Part shown: positions 1 to 10,561 of the stretch, in pieces
Position numbering within the stretch: the first letter of the stretch is position 1
Layout: every line of letters starts with the position of its first letter
Assembly: GCA_022419385.1 (NCBI GenBank)
Contig: JAJUBI010000002.1
Coordinates: 4,898,001 to 4,962,000 of the forward strand
Origin: Paraconiothyrium sp. Pb-2020
Taxonomy: Eukaryota; Ascomycota; Dothideomycetes; Pleosporales; Didymosphaeriaceae
Direction: 5' to 3'
Length of the DNA stretch: 64,000 nucleotides
The notes under the pieces: model-generated
Database searches by the model: none
Seen by the model: the letters and a program-made list of their open reading frames with translations, nothing else
Told to the model about the DNA's origin: nothing
Made by a program: the position numbers and the translations under genes

Positions 1-584
1 AGGACCCTCAACGAACACTTCACCGCGAATCCGCATAGTGAACATTTCCACTTCGAGGCCGGATCATTGGAGACTAAGTCGTCCGCATTTTGTTGATCGG
101 CTGGCTCCGGGACACGAGCAAGGTCTTCGAAGCTCACCAAGTCCACTTCCGCAAGCAATTGCATAGCAACATCGCGATTCCCAGGGCTGAGCGCCTCCTC
201 GGAATGGAGCGTTATACGAACAGCATCCTGCAGTACTACATCAGCTATATAAAAACAGAAGTGCCCCATTATCACGAGATCGCGTGCGTCGAGGCCATGC
301 ATACATCTTACAAAGACCCAGTGTCGACAGCCATGGTCAACCGCCTCGCGTACCTTCGACGCACCCGCCAAATTCAAGATCCAAGGACTTTCTCGGATTT
401 CTGTAGGAAGCACCCAAAATTTGCCGGTGCTATGTATTACACCGACCGGTTCCTCGAGGCCAAGGACGCTGAGGCCCGCCGTGGCTACGCTTTGGTCGAA
501 CACCTTCTCTGCGATTACGAGACAGGGGAGAAGGTGTGGGTGACGGGCAAGGAGGCTGCGATGTGGTGGGCTTCGCAGCTGTAA
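1..584 (+). pseudogene. BTB/POZ-like gene, 5' end outside window, apparent frameshift
   Basis: Coding sequence enters from the left edge in frame 1 (bases 1-87) and continues in frame 3 from base 90 to the TAA at 582-584. Frame 1 would stop at the TGA at 94-96, and frame 3 is closed upstream by the TAA at 75-77, so the frame change falls inside the short T run at 88-91; no intron fits there. Restoring one base gives a residue run that aligns with the intact paralog at 1567-2439 around its VIGW motif, and the similarity then continues through the helical part (LGMERY, FSDFCRKHPKFAGAM). It is either a true 1-base deletion, making a pseudogene, or a homopolymer assembly error. The family looks like fungal BTB-like proteins of unknown function. 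The paralogy is seen directly; the BTB assignment is inference. Confidence 0.7.
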
Positions 585-1566
585 TGGTTATTACCTATGC
601 AAAGTTATTGGTGGTACTGCTAGAAGAGGTCTGAACAAGGTTAAGGCAGATGGAACATAATCATAGCGAGAGGTCTACGGTCATTTGAAGTAATTCGCAG
701 GCATGGAACATGGAACATGAGAGTTTGGCTGTTTGTGCGGCAGAGTAGAACAATCCCACTGATTGCGGCTTGCCCAGCAAACTATCATGTAGATGAGGTT
801 ATTAGGCCCTTAGGCCTATGAGCAAACTCATCTTGCACCGTCACCTCACTCCGTGCATAAATCCTAAGCTATAGCGGATGATATACGAAAGAATGATGGT
901 TAAAAGATAGTTGTCAGCTTCTAATACTTTTAATCTGATACAAATAATGGCCTACTTCACCTTATTGATGCTCTGTCGAAAGGCATGCTCCACGGCTGCT
1001 CCACGGCTCAAATTTCATTTCAAAGTAACGTGGAAAGATAAACAGGCATCATAAGGTCTTAGTAGCCGTGTCAACGTTATTTGACAGCTACTAGTGCTTC
1101 GCATACGTCTATCGGTCCTAGAGGTTGTAACTAGTAGCTTGTATACCACCGACAAGACCTCTTCACGTTTTGATAGGTACTAGCATGTACCTAGATCGAG
1201 AAGTAACTAGGCACTGTCTCTAGCGAGGGTCTGGACAGTCTGCGGTATGCTTGTCTTTCCTCATATAGTTCATATAGTTACGGCGTCTTTCATAGCAGCA
1301 TTGGCCGCCAAGCACGAATTTCAACTATTCACTGCCTCTTTAGCACCAGGGGCCGTGTGCTTTTCCACTCACCATATATATCCAGCGGTCAAGGCTTACG
1401 CACGAACCGCGACCCCTACGTATATAAACACCCCGCCACCATCAATAAAGATCCCCAACACACTCTCAACTGTTTAACACGCCCATAAACACGGCCAAGC
1501 TCCTGACACCTTCCATCAACTCTGAACCTTCGGACCAAAAACAATTACCACAAACCTACACACACA
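585..1566. other. Intergenic, promoter of the BTB-like gene
   Basis: No convincing coding sequence in about 980 bases. A TATATAAA box lies at 1421-1428, 139 bases before the ATG at 1567, and the leader after it is C/A-rich, as is usual for fungal promoters. The open frame at 1247-1477 has no recognisable protein and overlaps this promoter. Confidence 0.6.
1421..1428 (+). promoter_or_regulatory. TATA box upstream of BTB-like gene
   Basis: TATATAAA, 139 bases upstream of the ATG at 1567. The start codon sits in CACAATGTC, a good fungal context (A at -3). Confidence 0.55.
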
Positions 1567-2439
1567 ATGTCGACTTACTCGAAGAGCCAGACTGTTGCCA
1601 TCAACCCCCTGGCATCAGACTACAACCCCTTGGTTTCAGCGAAGGCTCCGGTCCCCGCGGTCATGAAGGGCTGTGTCGACCTGCGTCTCCTTTCTCGTGA
1701 AGAGCGCCGTGGTCTCCTGGAGGGGCCAATGATCACCCTTACTATGAACGGCAACTTTGTCGCCCGGGTGCACAAGCGCATCTTCATGGCGGTTTCCCTA
1801 TGGGCCAACAATCAGACCCAGGACCGGGCTACGAATACTGTGCTTGCTCTCCCAGCATCAGCCTCGCGTGCTGACCCGCAAGCTTTGAAGACGGTCATCG
1901 GTTGGATGTCTACCGCCTACATTGGCCGCGACAAGCTTCGCCCCATTCCTATGGGCAACAATACCGTGGAAGCGTGCAAAATCTATCACGCTGCGACGAC
2001 GCTCGACATGCGGCCTTGTGTGTCTCATATTGCGGCTTATTTTCACACTTACATCAACGACCAGAGCGTCCTTCTCGGGTATCCTGAGCTGGATGCTATT
2101 CTGCGCTCGTTCACTCCGAACACCGCGCTCTTCAAGCACCTGGCCAAAGATCTTGCTCATCGCCGCCACAAGGGCAAGATCCCGGATATGGCTGACTTCA
2201 CAGCATTCCTAAAGAAGAATCCTGCGCTCTCTCATGCCATGAATGCGGTAGACCAGAGCTACGCCGCTAAGCGCAAGGGAAGGCTCGAGGCTGCTAAAGC
2301 TGCTGCGCATGCCCAGTATCTGGAAGCTTGTGAGAAGGAGCGTCGTAAGGCGACTGAGGAGCGCCATCGGGAGATTTTCTCAGCTAATCTTTCGGCTGCT
2401 CGCGGCGGTCGCCCTGGAGGATATGGTATGGCTGTGTAG
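1567..2439 (+). CDS. BTB/POZ-like hypothetical protein, intact paralog
   Basis: Single-exon protein of 290 residues. The segment around residues 55-80 (GPMITLTMNG then VHKRIFMAVS) has the strand-turn-helix look of a BTB/POZ core. It is followed by a region shared with the broken paralog at 1-584 (VIGW, then helices ending in the FTAFLKKNPALSHAMN block). The C-terminus is a charged, probably coiled helix rich in Ala, Lys, Arg and Glu (about 235-275). There is no signal peptide or membrane segment. BTB domains usually mediate dimerisation or recruit substrates to cullin-3 ligases, but no partner domain is visible, so function is unassigned. Gene reality is well supported by length, promoter, start context and paralogy; the domain call is tentative. 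Confidence 0.75.
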   Translation: MSTYSKSQTVAINPLASDYNPLVSAKAPVPAVMKGCVDLRLLSREERRGLLEGPMITLTMNGNFVARVHKRIFMAVSLWANNQTQDRATNTVLALPASASRADPQALKTVIGWMSTAYIGRDKLRPIPMGNNTVEACKIYHAATTLDMRPCVSHIAAYFHTYINDQSVLLGYPELDAILRSFTPNTALFKHLAKDLAHRRHKGKIPDMADFTAFLKKNPALSHAMNAVDQSYAAKRKGRLEAAKAAAHAQYLEACEKERRKATEERHREIFSANLSAARGGRPGGYGMAV

Positions 2440-3332
2440 GCTTGTTCTACACCTCCTTATGGTTCTCAAAGACATGTTGCCCAAGGAGGCCATGAAGTTT
2501 CCCATAATCAGGCTTCTTGTTGTTCCTAAGTGACTGGTTTTGGGTTTTGGATTTTGATTTCGTCTTTACTCATTCAATCGGAACGATGCGTTAGATAATC
2601 ATACTGACTATGGCGTCCACTAGAAATTGCATCCTTTTTGAATACTTGTCATATACCAGAAAACCCTGATTTCATGACATGGCATCTTAATATACATTTT
2701 ATCGTTTGCGACAATTTCCTCCCGATGGGTAAGGCGCACCTGTTGATCCTTGTCGCTCGGCAGGTTTGAAAACGCGCCTAGCTGCGCAGGGTTACACAGC
2801 ACCTGCTTTCATCAATTCGAATGCAGCTGGGCCTTCACGAAGTTAATGGAGGAGTAGAGACAGTATCACTGGCACATTAAGCTATACGATGAAAAGCGCG
2901 AGCACTCGAATCAAGTGTGAAATGGAACGTGAGGAAGGCCGTATCAACACGATGTCGAATCGGGCAAGTCTAGTCATCATGCAAACGCCAGCCACCTCAA
3001 GTGCTACCAATAGCCTAGGGCCTAAGGTCTGGACGCCTGGTAGCTGGGATCGGTTCGGCGGCTGCGGCCCCCAAAACGGGGGCCGATATCTACTTGACAG
3101 CAGGTTGTCTTGCACATCCCGGGATTTGACCACTCAGGTGCGTGCGGAACGCACAGATTCGATAAGCAGAAGCCATTGTGTCTCAAAATATGCACCTAAG
3201 ACGCAGGTATATGGATTAAGTATCTTGCGGTCCGCTGAATAGCTGCGCAGGCAGATTAGCGCAATCTGACATGTACTTATACAGTCTAAGTGATCCCGAG
3301 GTAGACTTTGTTCCTACATTAATCATACAACG
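2440..3332. other. Intergenic, no gene seen
   Basis: About 890 bases separating two plus-strand genes. Open frames on both strands (for example 2889-3242 +) show no recognisable protein or plausible splice continuation. A C/G-rich inverted stretch occurs near 3068-3083 (CCCCAAAACGGGGG). Confidence 0.55.
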
Positions 3333-4285
3333 ATGCTCAATGCAATCTTTCGAGGTGCCGCGAGCGTTTCTCTACTCGTCCACTACACAGTTCCTGCGAT
3401 AGCGCAATGCTACTGGCCAAATGGAACGCAGAAAATCAGTGCCGACGTAGCAAAATGTCCAGGATCGGATACATGCTGCTACCTAAATCGCGCGAATAAC
3501 CCAGGCAACGACACCCAATTTGGGATCCCGAGAGATGAATGCCTTCCGAACGGATTATGTCAGCAACGAGGTACAGCGAACACAGAAAGCCCACCACGAG
3601 TATTTCTTGAGTATTGGAGGGACTATTGCGCGGATCCTACATGGCAAAATTGCCCACAAGTCTGCACTGATCTTGTGAGTATGCTTCATGCTGAGCAATG
3701 CATCGACGCGCGTACCTAATTGGACTTTAGGATACTGTGAGCAAGATAACACGCATGACACCATGCGATGGGACAAGCACGAGTCTGACATGGTGCTGTG
3801 GTAATGACAGAAATTGCTGTGGCACTGGCAATGAGATCAGGCTCGCTCAAGTGAATGCCTCGATTTCATCACCTACTACGACACCTTCTACCTCGGCACC
3901 ATCTTCGAGTGCATCAATAAGTCCGGGTCAAATGTCGCCGACCACGTCACGCAATAGCAGCGCTCGTGGCGGATTGACGACAGGCGCAAAGGCTGGCATC
4001 GGTGTCGGAGTTTCGGGCGCCATCGCAATCGTTCTGGCGGCGGCATTCTTCTTCCTGAGAAGGAAACGGAGCAAAAAGCAATCATCGGAGGCGGCTAGCG
4101 AATACGGAGACAAGCAAGAATTCTCAACCTCTTGTCCCGAGCTGATGTCCGCGGCACGCGCGGAGATAATGTCCATCGACCGAACAGAATTGGCGGCGAG
4201 TGATACATCGGCTGAACTCATGTCTCAAGAGGTGGGTGCATATCACATGGTGGACAGGGCCCGGCCACACCATGAAGTGAATTGA
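3333..4285 (+). CDS. Secreted-type Cys-rich, single-pass membrane protein (cell-surface sensor-like)
   Basis: Two exons, 3333-3674 and 3731-4285, joined in phase 0 across a 56-base intron (GTGAGT...CTAAT...TTTAG); 298 residues. Residues 1-24 form a signal peptide ending AIA. Residues 25-150 are a Cys-rich ectodomain with doublets (TCCY, WCCG, NCCG). Next come a Ser/Thr/Pro-rich stalk (about 155-195) and one transmembrane helix (about 201-223) with a Gly-rich face, flanked by the basic stop-transfer run RRKRSKK, then a cytosolic tail of about 70 residues. This layout is common in fungal plasma-membrane proteins resembling Mid2/WSC-type wall sensors. No WSC domain is recognised, so a sensing role is inference. 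The stop lies only 42 bases from the stop of the convergent transporter gene. Confidence 0.85.
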
Positions 4286-4327
4286 ACGGGACCAGTTCAC
4301 CTTCGCTAAATATAGCTCGTCCACTTC

Positions 4328-5900
4328 TCAATGTTCGGGCCTAACAGGAAACTTTCGAAACAATAACCACGCAGTTCCGTATATCGCCGCTCCGAAAGCC
4401 AACAATCCAGCATATGTGCCGAAACCAACGAGGTACTTTGGAGCATCTCCGGCGGGGAACAGATAACTGCCGTATATTTGCGCAAGGTTTCCCATTCCAT
4501 TGATCATCGCGAGGCAAATAGCGCGTGTTTCGGGGTCAAGTGGTCCCAACGACACGGAAGCGTACGACAGCGCAAGAGGATTGGCAGTCCAGATGGCGCT
4601 GTTGATGAAGCAAAGGAATACGTAACGTGGGATGTAAGCGTAGATACCAGCGGTGAGCGCACAGAATAGAGCGCCCAATATCAGAACGATCATAGCCATC
4701 ACGGGGCGGTATGAAGGAATCCGGTCAGCAAGAATGCAGGTCGGTACTGCGATAGCGAATGCAACAACATATAGTGGGACGGTCATGTACCTGATATTCG
4801 TAAGATACAGTTATCATTCAAGAGAACGGTGACACTTACTGAGCTTCAGAGCCTTTATATCCTAGTCCTTGAACAAGGGTCGGATTGAAGTAACTCAAGC
4901 TGTAGCACCCGATGATAGTCATGTAGCCGACGCAGAGCCACCAGACACGCCAATTACTGACTGCGCTGACGAATGCTCGCCAATGTGATATGGAAGCCAC
5001 TTCGCCATCCGCACTCCGACTCGTGATGCCATCGGCCTGCAACCGTGCGACGGCTAGAGCACGTTGCTCCGGGCTAAGACGCTTCGTAGTGGCTGGGTAA
5101 TCCAAGAGGAAGAAAGGTGCGATGAGAGCACAGCCGATGGTAGACACGCCTTCAACGATGAAAAGCCTGTCGTTTCTTTAGCCCCAATCCCAATAAGGAT
5201 ATGCGCCAACTCACCATTTCCACCCCTCGATTCCGTGCGCCCCGTCGAGCGAATCAACAATTGCACCAGCGATAATCCCACCAAATGCACCAGACAAGAT
5301 ACCTGCGGAAAGAAAAGTCATGAAGCGCTTTGACTGTTCCTTCCTTCTGTACCAGGTGGAGATGATGAAGAGTATGGCTGGACTAAACCCGGCTTCCATC
5401 ACACCCAGAAGAAAGCGCATCCCGAGTAGCTGAGCAGGCGTTCTGACAAGCGACATGAGCGTTGCCACAGTACCCCACAAGATCATTAGAAATGGTATGT
5501 AAAGCGAAGGACGCCATCGCGCCATTATCATGCTGGTATTCGTTAGGAACGAGCTCTCCAATCTGCCTTGCTGGAATGCTCACTTAGACGGTATCTCCGC
5601 GATCACATATCCGACCTGAAACACAACGATGGCGAGGAAATACTGTGTAGAGCTGAGACCGATGTCTTTGTCCATTCCGGCCACTTTCGCATTGCCTATG
5701 TTCGTCCGATCCATATAGCTGAAGCAGTATAAGATCCATATCGTTGGCATCAAGAACAAATCGATCTTGCGCACCAACTTCTTTTCCTCATCTGTTCCTT
5801 CCACGAATCCAGTCGCATCGACATCTTTCTTCGATTCGAGAGTAGCAACATTGTCAACCTCCTCGACCCAGCTCTTGTATTCCTCAGAAAAGGTGGCCAT
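4328..5900 (-). CDS. MFS transporter, anion:cation symporter (Dal5/Tna1-like) family
   Basis: Four exons on the minus strand: 5900-5584, 5532-5215, 5166-4840 and 4790-4328. The introns are 51, 48 and 49 bases, all phase 2 with GT-AG ends. They give 474 residues, the normal length for this family. The signature after the first helix is MDRTNIGNAKVAGM, followed by EIPSN and the loop RRKEQSKR between helices 4 and 5; about 12 transmembrane segments are expected. Family members take up allantoate, nicotinate, pantothenate, tartrate or similar organic anions at the plasma membrane; the substrate cannot be read from the sequence. The gene lies next to an oxidoreductase pair (6425-8783), which suggests catabolic import. 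A TATAAAT element lies at 5976-5982. The exon joins rebuild continuous family motifs, so the model is strong. Confidence 0.92.
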
Positions 5901-5975
5901 GGCTGCATCTACCTAGGGCCGTCTCGAAAATAGAGAGGGGAGGAGAAGACATGCACATATGCACTTTGTCGATCC

Positions 5976-5982
5976 ATTTATA
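5976..5982 (-). promoter_or_regulatory. TATA-like box of the ACS transporter
   Basis: TATAAAT read on the minus strand, about 76 bases upstream of the ATG at 5900. The rest of 5901-6424 holds no recognisable gene. Confidence 0.45.
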
Positions 5983-6424
5983 ACGGGCTCCATCAAGCCT
6001 GAAGCTCTTATTACCCCACGGGGCGCTTTCCCCGCAAATTCGGGTCATGTTTCCCACCTCTGCACGAGCGTGCGGCGTTCTGCTGCGTGACTATTCTGGG
6101 CCTCTGCGGTTAGATCCATGATTCTTGGAGAGTGAGACGTCGGAGAGGAACTGGTGTCCCCGATAGAGTGGGGGAAGGAACGCTAGGCGTTGCGCTACGC
6201 TGCCAGAAATGGAAGTGATGGTTACCCGAGGTAAAGGCAGATGCGCCAATAGACAGACGACCCTGATATCACTTAGCGCACAAAGTCATGGTTTACAGCT
6301 TGGTCGTGAATCATTATCATATTTGGTCATGAAGGTCTGTCGAATTCAACTTCGTCTTTATGGTGGCTAATGTCGTTCTAACACCTAAGGAGAACTCTGC
6401 AACAAGATCAAAGTGTCTATTCCG

Positions 6425-7366
6425 TTACACCTCATGTTCAATGTCCGCAACTCTGGGAACCTTGTGTAGACTAACCCTACAAAACCTGGCCATCAGTTCA
6501 ATCTGGGCTTTTGGTCAGTATCTCAGGTCTTGTTGCTGAGTTTTTGCTCACTGACACATTGATGTATTGTTTCAACATCTTCCTTGCTCACTCCAATCCT
6601 CCTTGTGCCTCTCAGATGCCAGCCAGTTTCGCGCGGCAAGTTTTGAATCATGATACCACCAAGCACTGTCAGCTCGGTCTCTACATCATTGATGATGCTG
6701 TGGTCAGACAGGTAAAGGCCATAGCTGATGTTTTTGCTGATCCAATCTACCAACATTTTAGCGTAAAGAACATTCATCAATGGTTGTACCTACCGAAGTC
6801 CTTCTGTGACGAGAGCGCATTGTCGATCGCACCTTGATTGTGCTTATAAAGTCTGTCCTGCCACGCGAATCCACGTTTCCGATTCTCTTCATCGCACTGC
6901 CATCCTTCTCTATCGAGAGATCAGTATCCAATCACGTATCTTGATATTTAGCTCTTTGCATACCTCGAGAATGAGTAATCTTTATCTTCCGGCGCCGTTA
7001 CAGCATCAATGTCGAAAATCGCGTCCAGTGGCTTACAGACCCCGGCAACGGATACCAGCTTAAGTAGAGTCTCGCGAATCCGACGCATCAATGCTTGCCG
7101 TTGTTCTGGGGTGTGATATTCGGGGCGCTTGATGAGTTCTTTGTACAAGAGCGGAGCGAATTCGTGTCCACCGCCTCCGACCATCGCGGCAAACTGACAC
7201 TATCAGCTTCTCCATAAAGTTGAGTATATAGGTGGATCTAACATACCGTAAGAACATACCATTTATCATCTCCAACTGTCTTCGAAGGAAACTTCTCCTC
7301 GACTGCCTTGAAGAGTGCGAGAGCCTCTTCTTCGGTCGGATCTTGTGGCGCGCTGGTTGCAGCCAT
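6425..7366 (-). CDS. Carboxymuconolactone decarboxylase/AhpD-like family protein
   Basis: Five exons on the minus strand: 7366-7247, 7193-6964, 6909-6794, 6746-6552 and 6507-6425. The introns are 53, 54, 47 and 44 bases, and the product has 247 residues. The N-terminal half has the helical run LVSVAGVCKPL; the C-terminal half has NLPRETGWHLRGTRRIGVS and ends VPRVADIEHEV, features I recognise from fungal CMD-like proteins. The last intron was set by requiring phase agreement: the acceptor AAAAG at 6508 gives an uninterrupted helix, whereas the more obvious CCAG at 6486 breaks the frame. The CxxC peroxidase motif of true AhpD is absent, so peroxidase activity is doubtful; a role in aromatic or lactone catabolism is only inferred. 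It shares a divergent promoter with the dehydrogenase at 7776. Confidence 0.85.
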
Positions 7367-7775
7367 TTTGTCACACTCTGCTTGATTCGCGACGTTTTGT
7401 AGGTTAAGTTTCGTTGTCGCAGTGCATACGTTCTGGAGTATCTCGGCAATCGGTATCCAGGATAGGGGAGGAGGTATGCTGATCTGCTCGGAACACTTCC
7501 GTGGAAAGACCTAGTTACGCACAATGCGGGGTAGATCCCCACAGCAGTGAATCGGACTGAAGCACACCTCCCCGAGATGTCGATGTTGATAATGGGCCTA
7601 ATTATCTTATATTTGGTAATCTTCAACCTTCACTTTCATGCAAGCTGTTCGTACAGATTGCGAACGTACGGCAAGATCTCTCCATCACGAAGCAAAGACA
7701 CGCCGATATACTTCAACACACCCATACAATATTAAACATATTTCTTTGGAAAAAGTGTAGATTATAACCGCGAAT
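7367..7775. promoter_or_regulatory. Shared divergent promoter, CMD-like gene and SDR gene
   Basis: 409 bases between the minus-strand ATG at 7366 and the plus-strand ATG at 7776. No coding sequence was seen in it. The head-to-head arrangement suggests co-regulation, which is inference. Confidence 0.5.
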
Positions 7776-8783
7776 ATGGCGTCTCCTCTCCACCTTCCGA
7801 ACGGTAAGCCAAAGACCGTCATAGTAACAGGAGGCGCTGCGGGCATTGGCGCGCAAACCATCCGAGCCTTCCACGAAAAGGGCTGCAACGTCGTCATTGC
7901 AGACCTTCCCTTCTCACAAAATGTTGCTAATCAACTCATCTCTTCATTATCTGATCCTGGCCGCACACTATACTGCCCAACCAACATTGCGGAGTGGGAT
8001 AATATGCGTACGCTATTTCGAGAAGCGAAGAACAAGTTCGGACAGGTGGACATTGTCGTAGCCAATGCGGGGATGATGGAAAGCAGAAACTTCTTTGACT
8101 TCGAGGAGGATGAATCAGGGGAGTTGTTGGAGAGCAGGGACTCTCAGAGGGTGCTAGATGTTAATCTTAAGGGGACCCTTAACAGTAAGTTGGACGCCAC
8201 GAACATTTGTATCGAGTGCGCTAATTGTGCATAGCATTGCGATTAGCGATGCACTCGATGAAGTCAAATCCACTAGACTTTGACGGCGCACGAGGTTCTA
8301 TAATACTAACTGCATCGACATCCGGTTACTTTGGCGGCACGGGGGTGCTCTCCTATATTGCGACCAAGCACGGAGTCGTAGGAGCAGCGCGCGCGTCCCA
8401 ACGAAAGGCGAAAGAGCTGGATGTCCGTGTCAACGTTATTGCTCCTTTCTTCACACCTACCTACATCACTGGCCGCTACTCAGAGGAATGGAAGAAAAGA
8501 GGCTTGCCGGCAAACACTGTTGAGGATGTTGCGAATGCTGTAGTATCAACGAGCACAGACCCGGCGCGCAAGGGTCACCACGTCATGGTGAGTTATCAAA
8601 TGCTGCTTGAAATGCAGTGCTTATGATGTGTAGGTTGCTGGCGCTTTCATCAAGGAGATCGAGACACCACGAACCGCGATGATGAAAGAATGGTTAGGCG
8701 AGGATATCGCGGAGGTCATGGTAAAAGGTGGCCAATTCTTCGACGATATCGGAGGATATCCCATGCCAAAGCCTCGTGAATAA
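7776..8783 (+). CDS. Short-chain dehydrogenase/reductase (classical SDR)
   Basis: Three exons, 7776-8184, 8235-8587 and 8634-8783, with introns of 50 and 46 bases; 303 residues. The Rossmann nucleotide-binding motif TGGAAGIG is at residues 18-25, NAG follows in VVANAGM, the catalytic Ser lies in TASTSG (about 164-166), and the YxxxK pair is Tyr177 and Lys181. An acidic residue after the second strand (IADLP) suggests NAD(H) preference. The closest general resemblance is to 15-hydroxyprostaglandin dehydrogenase-like fungal SDRs; the true substrate is unknown. Without the third exon the protein would lose its substrate-loop tail, so the last join matters. With the CMD-like enzyme and the ACS transporter it may form a small catabolic group. 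Confidence 0.92.
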
Positions 8784-9167
8784 TTGAAAAGTCCTTTAGT
8801 GCTGCACGATTGGGAATGTACTGCGCCTGGACGATGATTTGTTCCACACTCAGTCAATGCACATCACTATCCACGGTAATGTCTGTTCCTCGCAAATGAC
8901 CCTTGCTATCGGTGATTAGAGCTCATCGGTACAATATAAGCATCCGGAATGATGTCATGAATACGGAGGAGCTCATGATTCAATCAGCTATAATCTGATG
9001 GAGACACGATAACAGAGCTTGCAGAAGTAACAGCATTGCGTTATACAGAGATATCACTTCAGCAGCCAAGCCCAACAGTGTATGTTCATGCTCATTGAAT
9101 TATCGCATGCTGTATCTGTCTAATAAACTACATTGCATGCTTCTTTAGGTGGTGTACAAGTTGGCCT
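8784..9167. other. Intergenic, nothing recognised
   Basis: 384 bases between the SDR stop and the decayed MFS fragment; no coding sequence or repeat recognised. Confidence 0.5.
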
Positions 9168-9716
9168 TCACACCTGACTTCTCTTCTTGAGCCAGCAACT
9201 TCTTATTCTCCTCTTCAGATTAAAGTTCATGAACATCACCGTGGCTATACTAAGCCTAGAAAGTACTGTCATCAGAATGACAGCCAAGACATACTGGAGA
9301 GCATCCTGTGGTCGGAAGAAGTATAGCGCGTAGATGTTGCCTATCTGGCTTATAATATTGACTATAGCAGTCGCGCACCCGCGCTTCGAAGGAGTCTGGT
9401 TAAGAGACGACGACGCCCATGCATATATAATGGAGTTGGAACCGAAGAGGCCGCCAACATAAAGGAACGAGGCGAAGTAGCGTTCAGCTTTGTTAAGGGT
9501 TGATACAGTGATTATAAAGCTAATAACAGCAAAGACGATAGGGATAGCGATATGCAGTTCACTTTCCTTCCTGTAATTACTAAAAAGAGTAACACCTAAT
9601 ATAATAATAGTAGTGACTAAATTCAGCAGTGCAGTAAAGATCAGCGTAATTATCTTTAAGCTGAGATTAAATCCTTTAAGCATGCTGGGGAAGAAATTGT
9701 TAAAGCTATAGGCACT
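9168..9716 (-). pseudogene. 3' half of an ACS-family MFS transporter, truncated and AT-shifted
   Basis: Minus-strand reading frame of about 180 residues, ending at 9168. It matches the C-terminal six helices of an ACS/Dal5-type transporter: the start of the half (SFNNFFPSM), the inter-helix loop with RYFASFLYVGG, the LNQTPSKRGCATA block and the YFFRPQDA motif are all recognisable. The N-terminal half is missing: homology stops at about 9716, where a plus-strand aconitase fragment begins. The DNA is visibly AT- and TA-rich (for example around 9590-9625) and several residues look like C-to-T outcomes, as expected after repeat-induced point mutation. No start codon belongs to it. It is a gene relic, not a paralog of the intact transporter at 4328. 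Confidence 0.75.
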
Positions 9717-10103
9717 GTGGTTGCTGCACAGCATGAGCGAGAAAACCTAGGTGCACCGCGCGAACACGCTGCCCTGGAGCCACGGTACCTTGGCGGATTG
9801 GCCATCATCGCGCGCTCGTTCGCACGTATCCATGAGACGAACTTGAAGAAACAGGGGATGCTGCCTCTCACCTTTGCGGAGCCTGTAGATTACGGTCGCA
9901 TACAAGAGGGCGATCGGATTCCGCTAAAGGGTGTGGAAGAGGGTGAGTTGCAGCCGGGTTCGAATGTGGTAATGCAAGTACAGACGAGGACAGGGTAGAG
10001 ATGGAGGTGTGAGTTGAAGCATACGTATAGTGAGGGGCAGCTGAGGTGGTTGAGGGCAGGGAGCGCGCTGAAATACATGAGAGAGAGCGTCTTGGGGAGG
10101 TGA
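9711..10103 (+). pseudogene. 3' fragment of an aconitase gene with internal stop
   Basis: A plus-strand frame reads the last domain of an aconitase. It contains REHAALEPRYLGG and ARSFARIHETNLKKQG, then PLTFAEPVDY, which is a characteristic aconitase substrate-binding stretch. An in-frame TAG at 9996-9998 interrupts it. The same frame then resumes with LKHTYSEGQLRW and RAGSAL, ending at the TGA at 10101-10103, so the stop is a point mutation (for example CAG to TAG). Everything upstream, including the iron-sulphur cysteines, is missing, so it cannot be functional. It abuts the MFS fragment, with the join at about 9711-9726. Confidence 0.85.
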
Positions 10104-10561
10104 GAGGTGAGGAGGGCTGGGGAGTAGTTCTTTCTGACGAATGGTTCTTGTATGTTTGATATACTCATAGCATTTTGAAATCGCGCTGTTCTACTTACTT
10201 ACTGCCATCAGGTGCTTCTTGCGATATCGGATGCTTCGCGTCGGGTACCCCTAGCGCCTTCCGTCTTTGACCTCTAAGGTCGCTGCCGTAGTCTGCGTGA
10301 TTATCGACAAACCTTTACCTTTACCTCCACTCGCAGCATCACCGCAATACAAGTCACGGAGGCTCTCCAAGCCCAATGCTCACCCATCCCGGCACCTAAG
10401 GGCTTCAGCTTCGCGAATACATCGCCCAGTCAGCGTTTGACGGTCGGTTTGCAACCGATCTTTCTGGACACGGTATGTACAATACCTGCTACCGATGACT
10501 TCCAGCTAAAAGCTTTCTAAAACTCAGCCCGGCCACACTTCACTTCGAGAATTTAGAGGTC
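10104..10561. other. Intergenic, nothing recognised
   Basis: 458 bases with no coding sequence. A short CTTTACCTTTACCT repeat occurs around 10312-10326. Confidence 0.45.

Noticed and set aside
1247..1477. Open frame upstream of the BTB-like gene
   Set aside because: No protein features, and it overlaps the TATA box and leader of the gene at 1567.
2889..3242. 117-codon plus-strand open frame in an intergenic region
   Set aside because: No motifs, no signal peptide, no splice continuity; overlaps an equally open frame on the other strand.
6486..6551. Alternative last intron of the CMD-like gene ending at the CCAG acceptor
   Set aside because: Phase count fails (leaves 61 bases after the donor); the acceptor at 6508 restores the frame to the conserved C-terminus.
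6511..6837. Plus-strand open frame of 108 codons
   Set aside because: Antisense to exons 3 and 4 of the CMD-like gene, whose motifs are clear on the minus strand.
7060..7626. 188-codon minus-strand open frame
   Set aside because: Overlaps the CMD-like gene in another frame and is Arg/Ser-rich without domain features.
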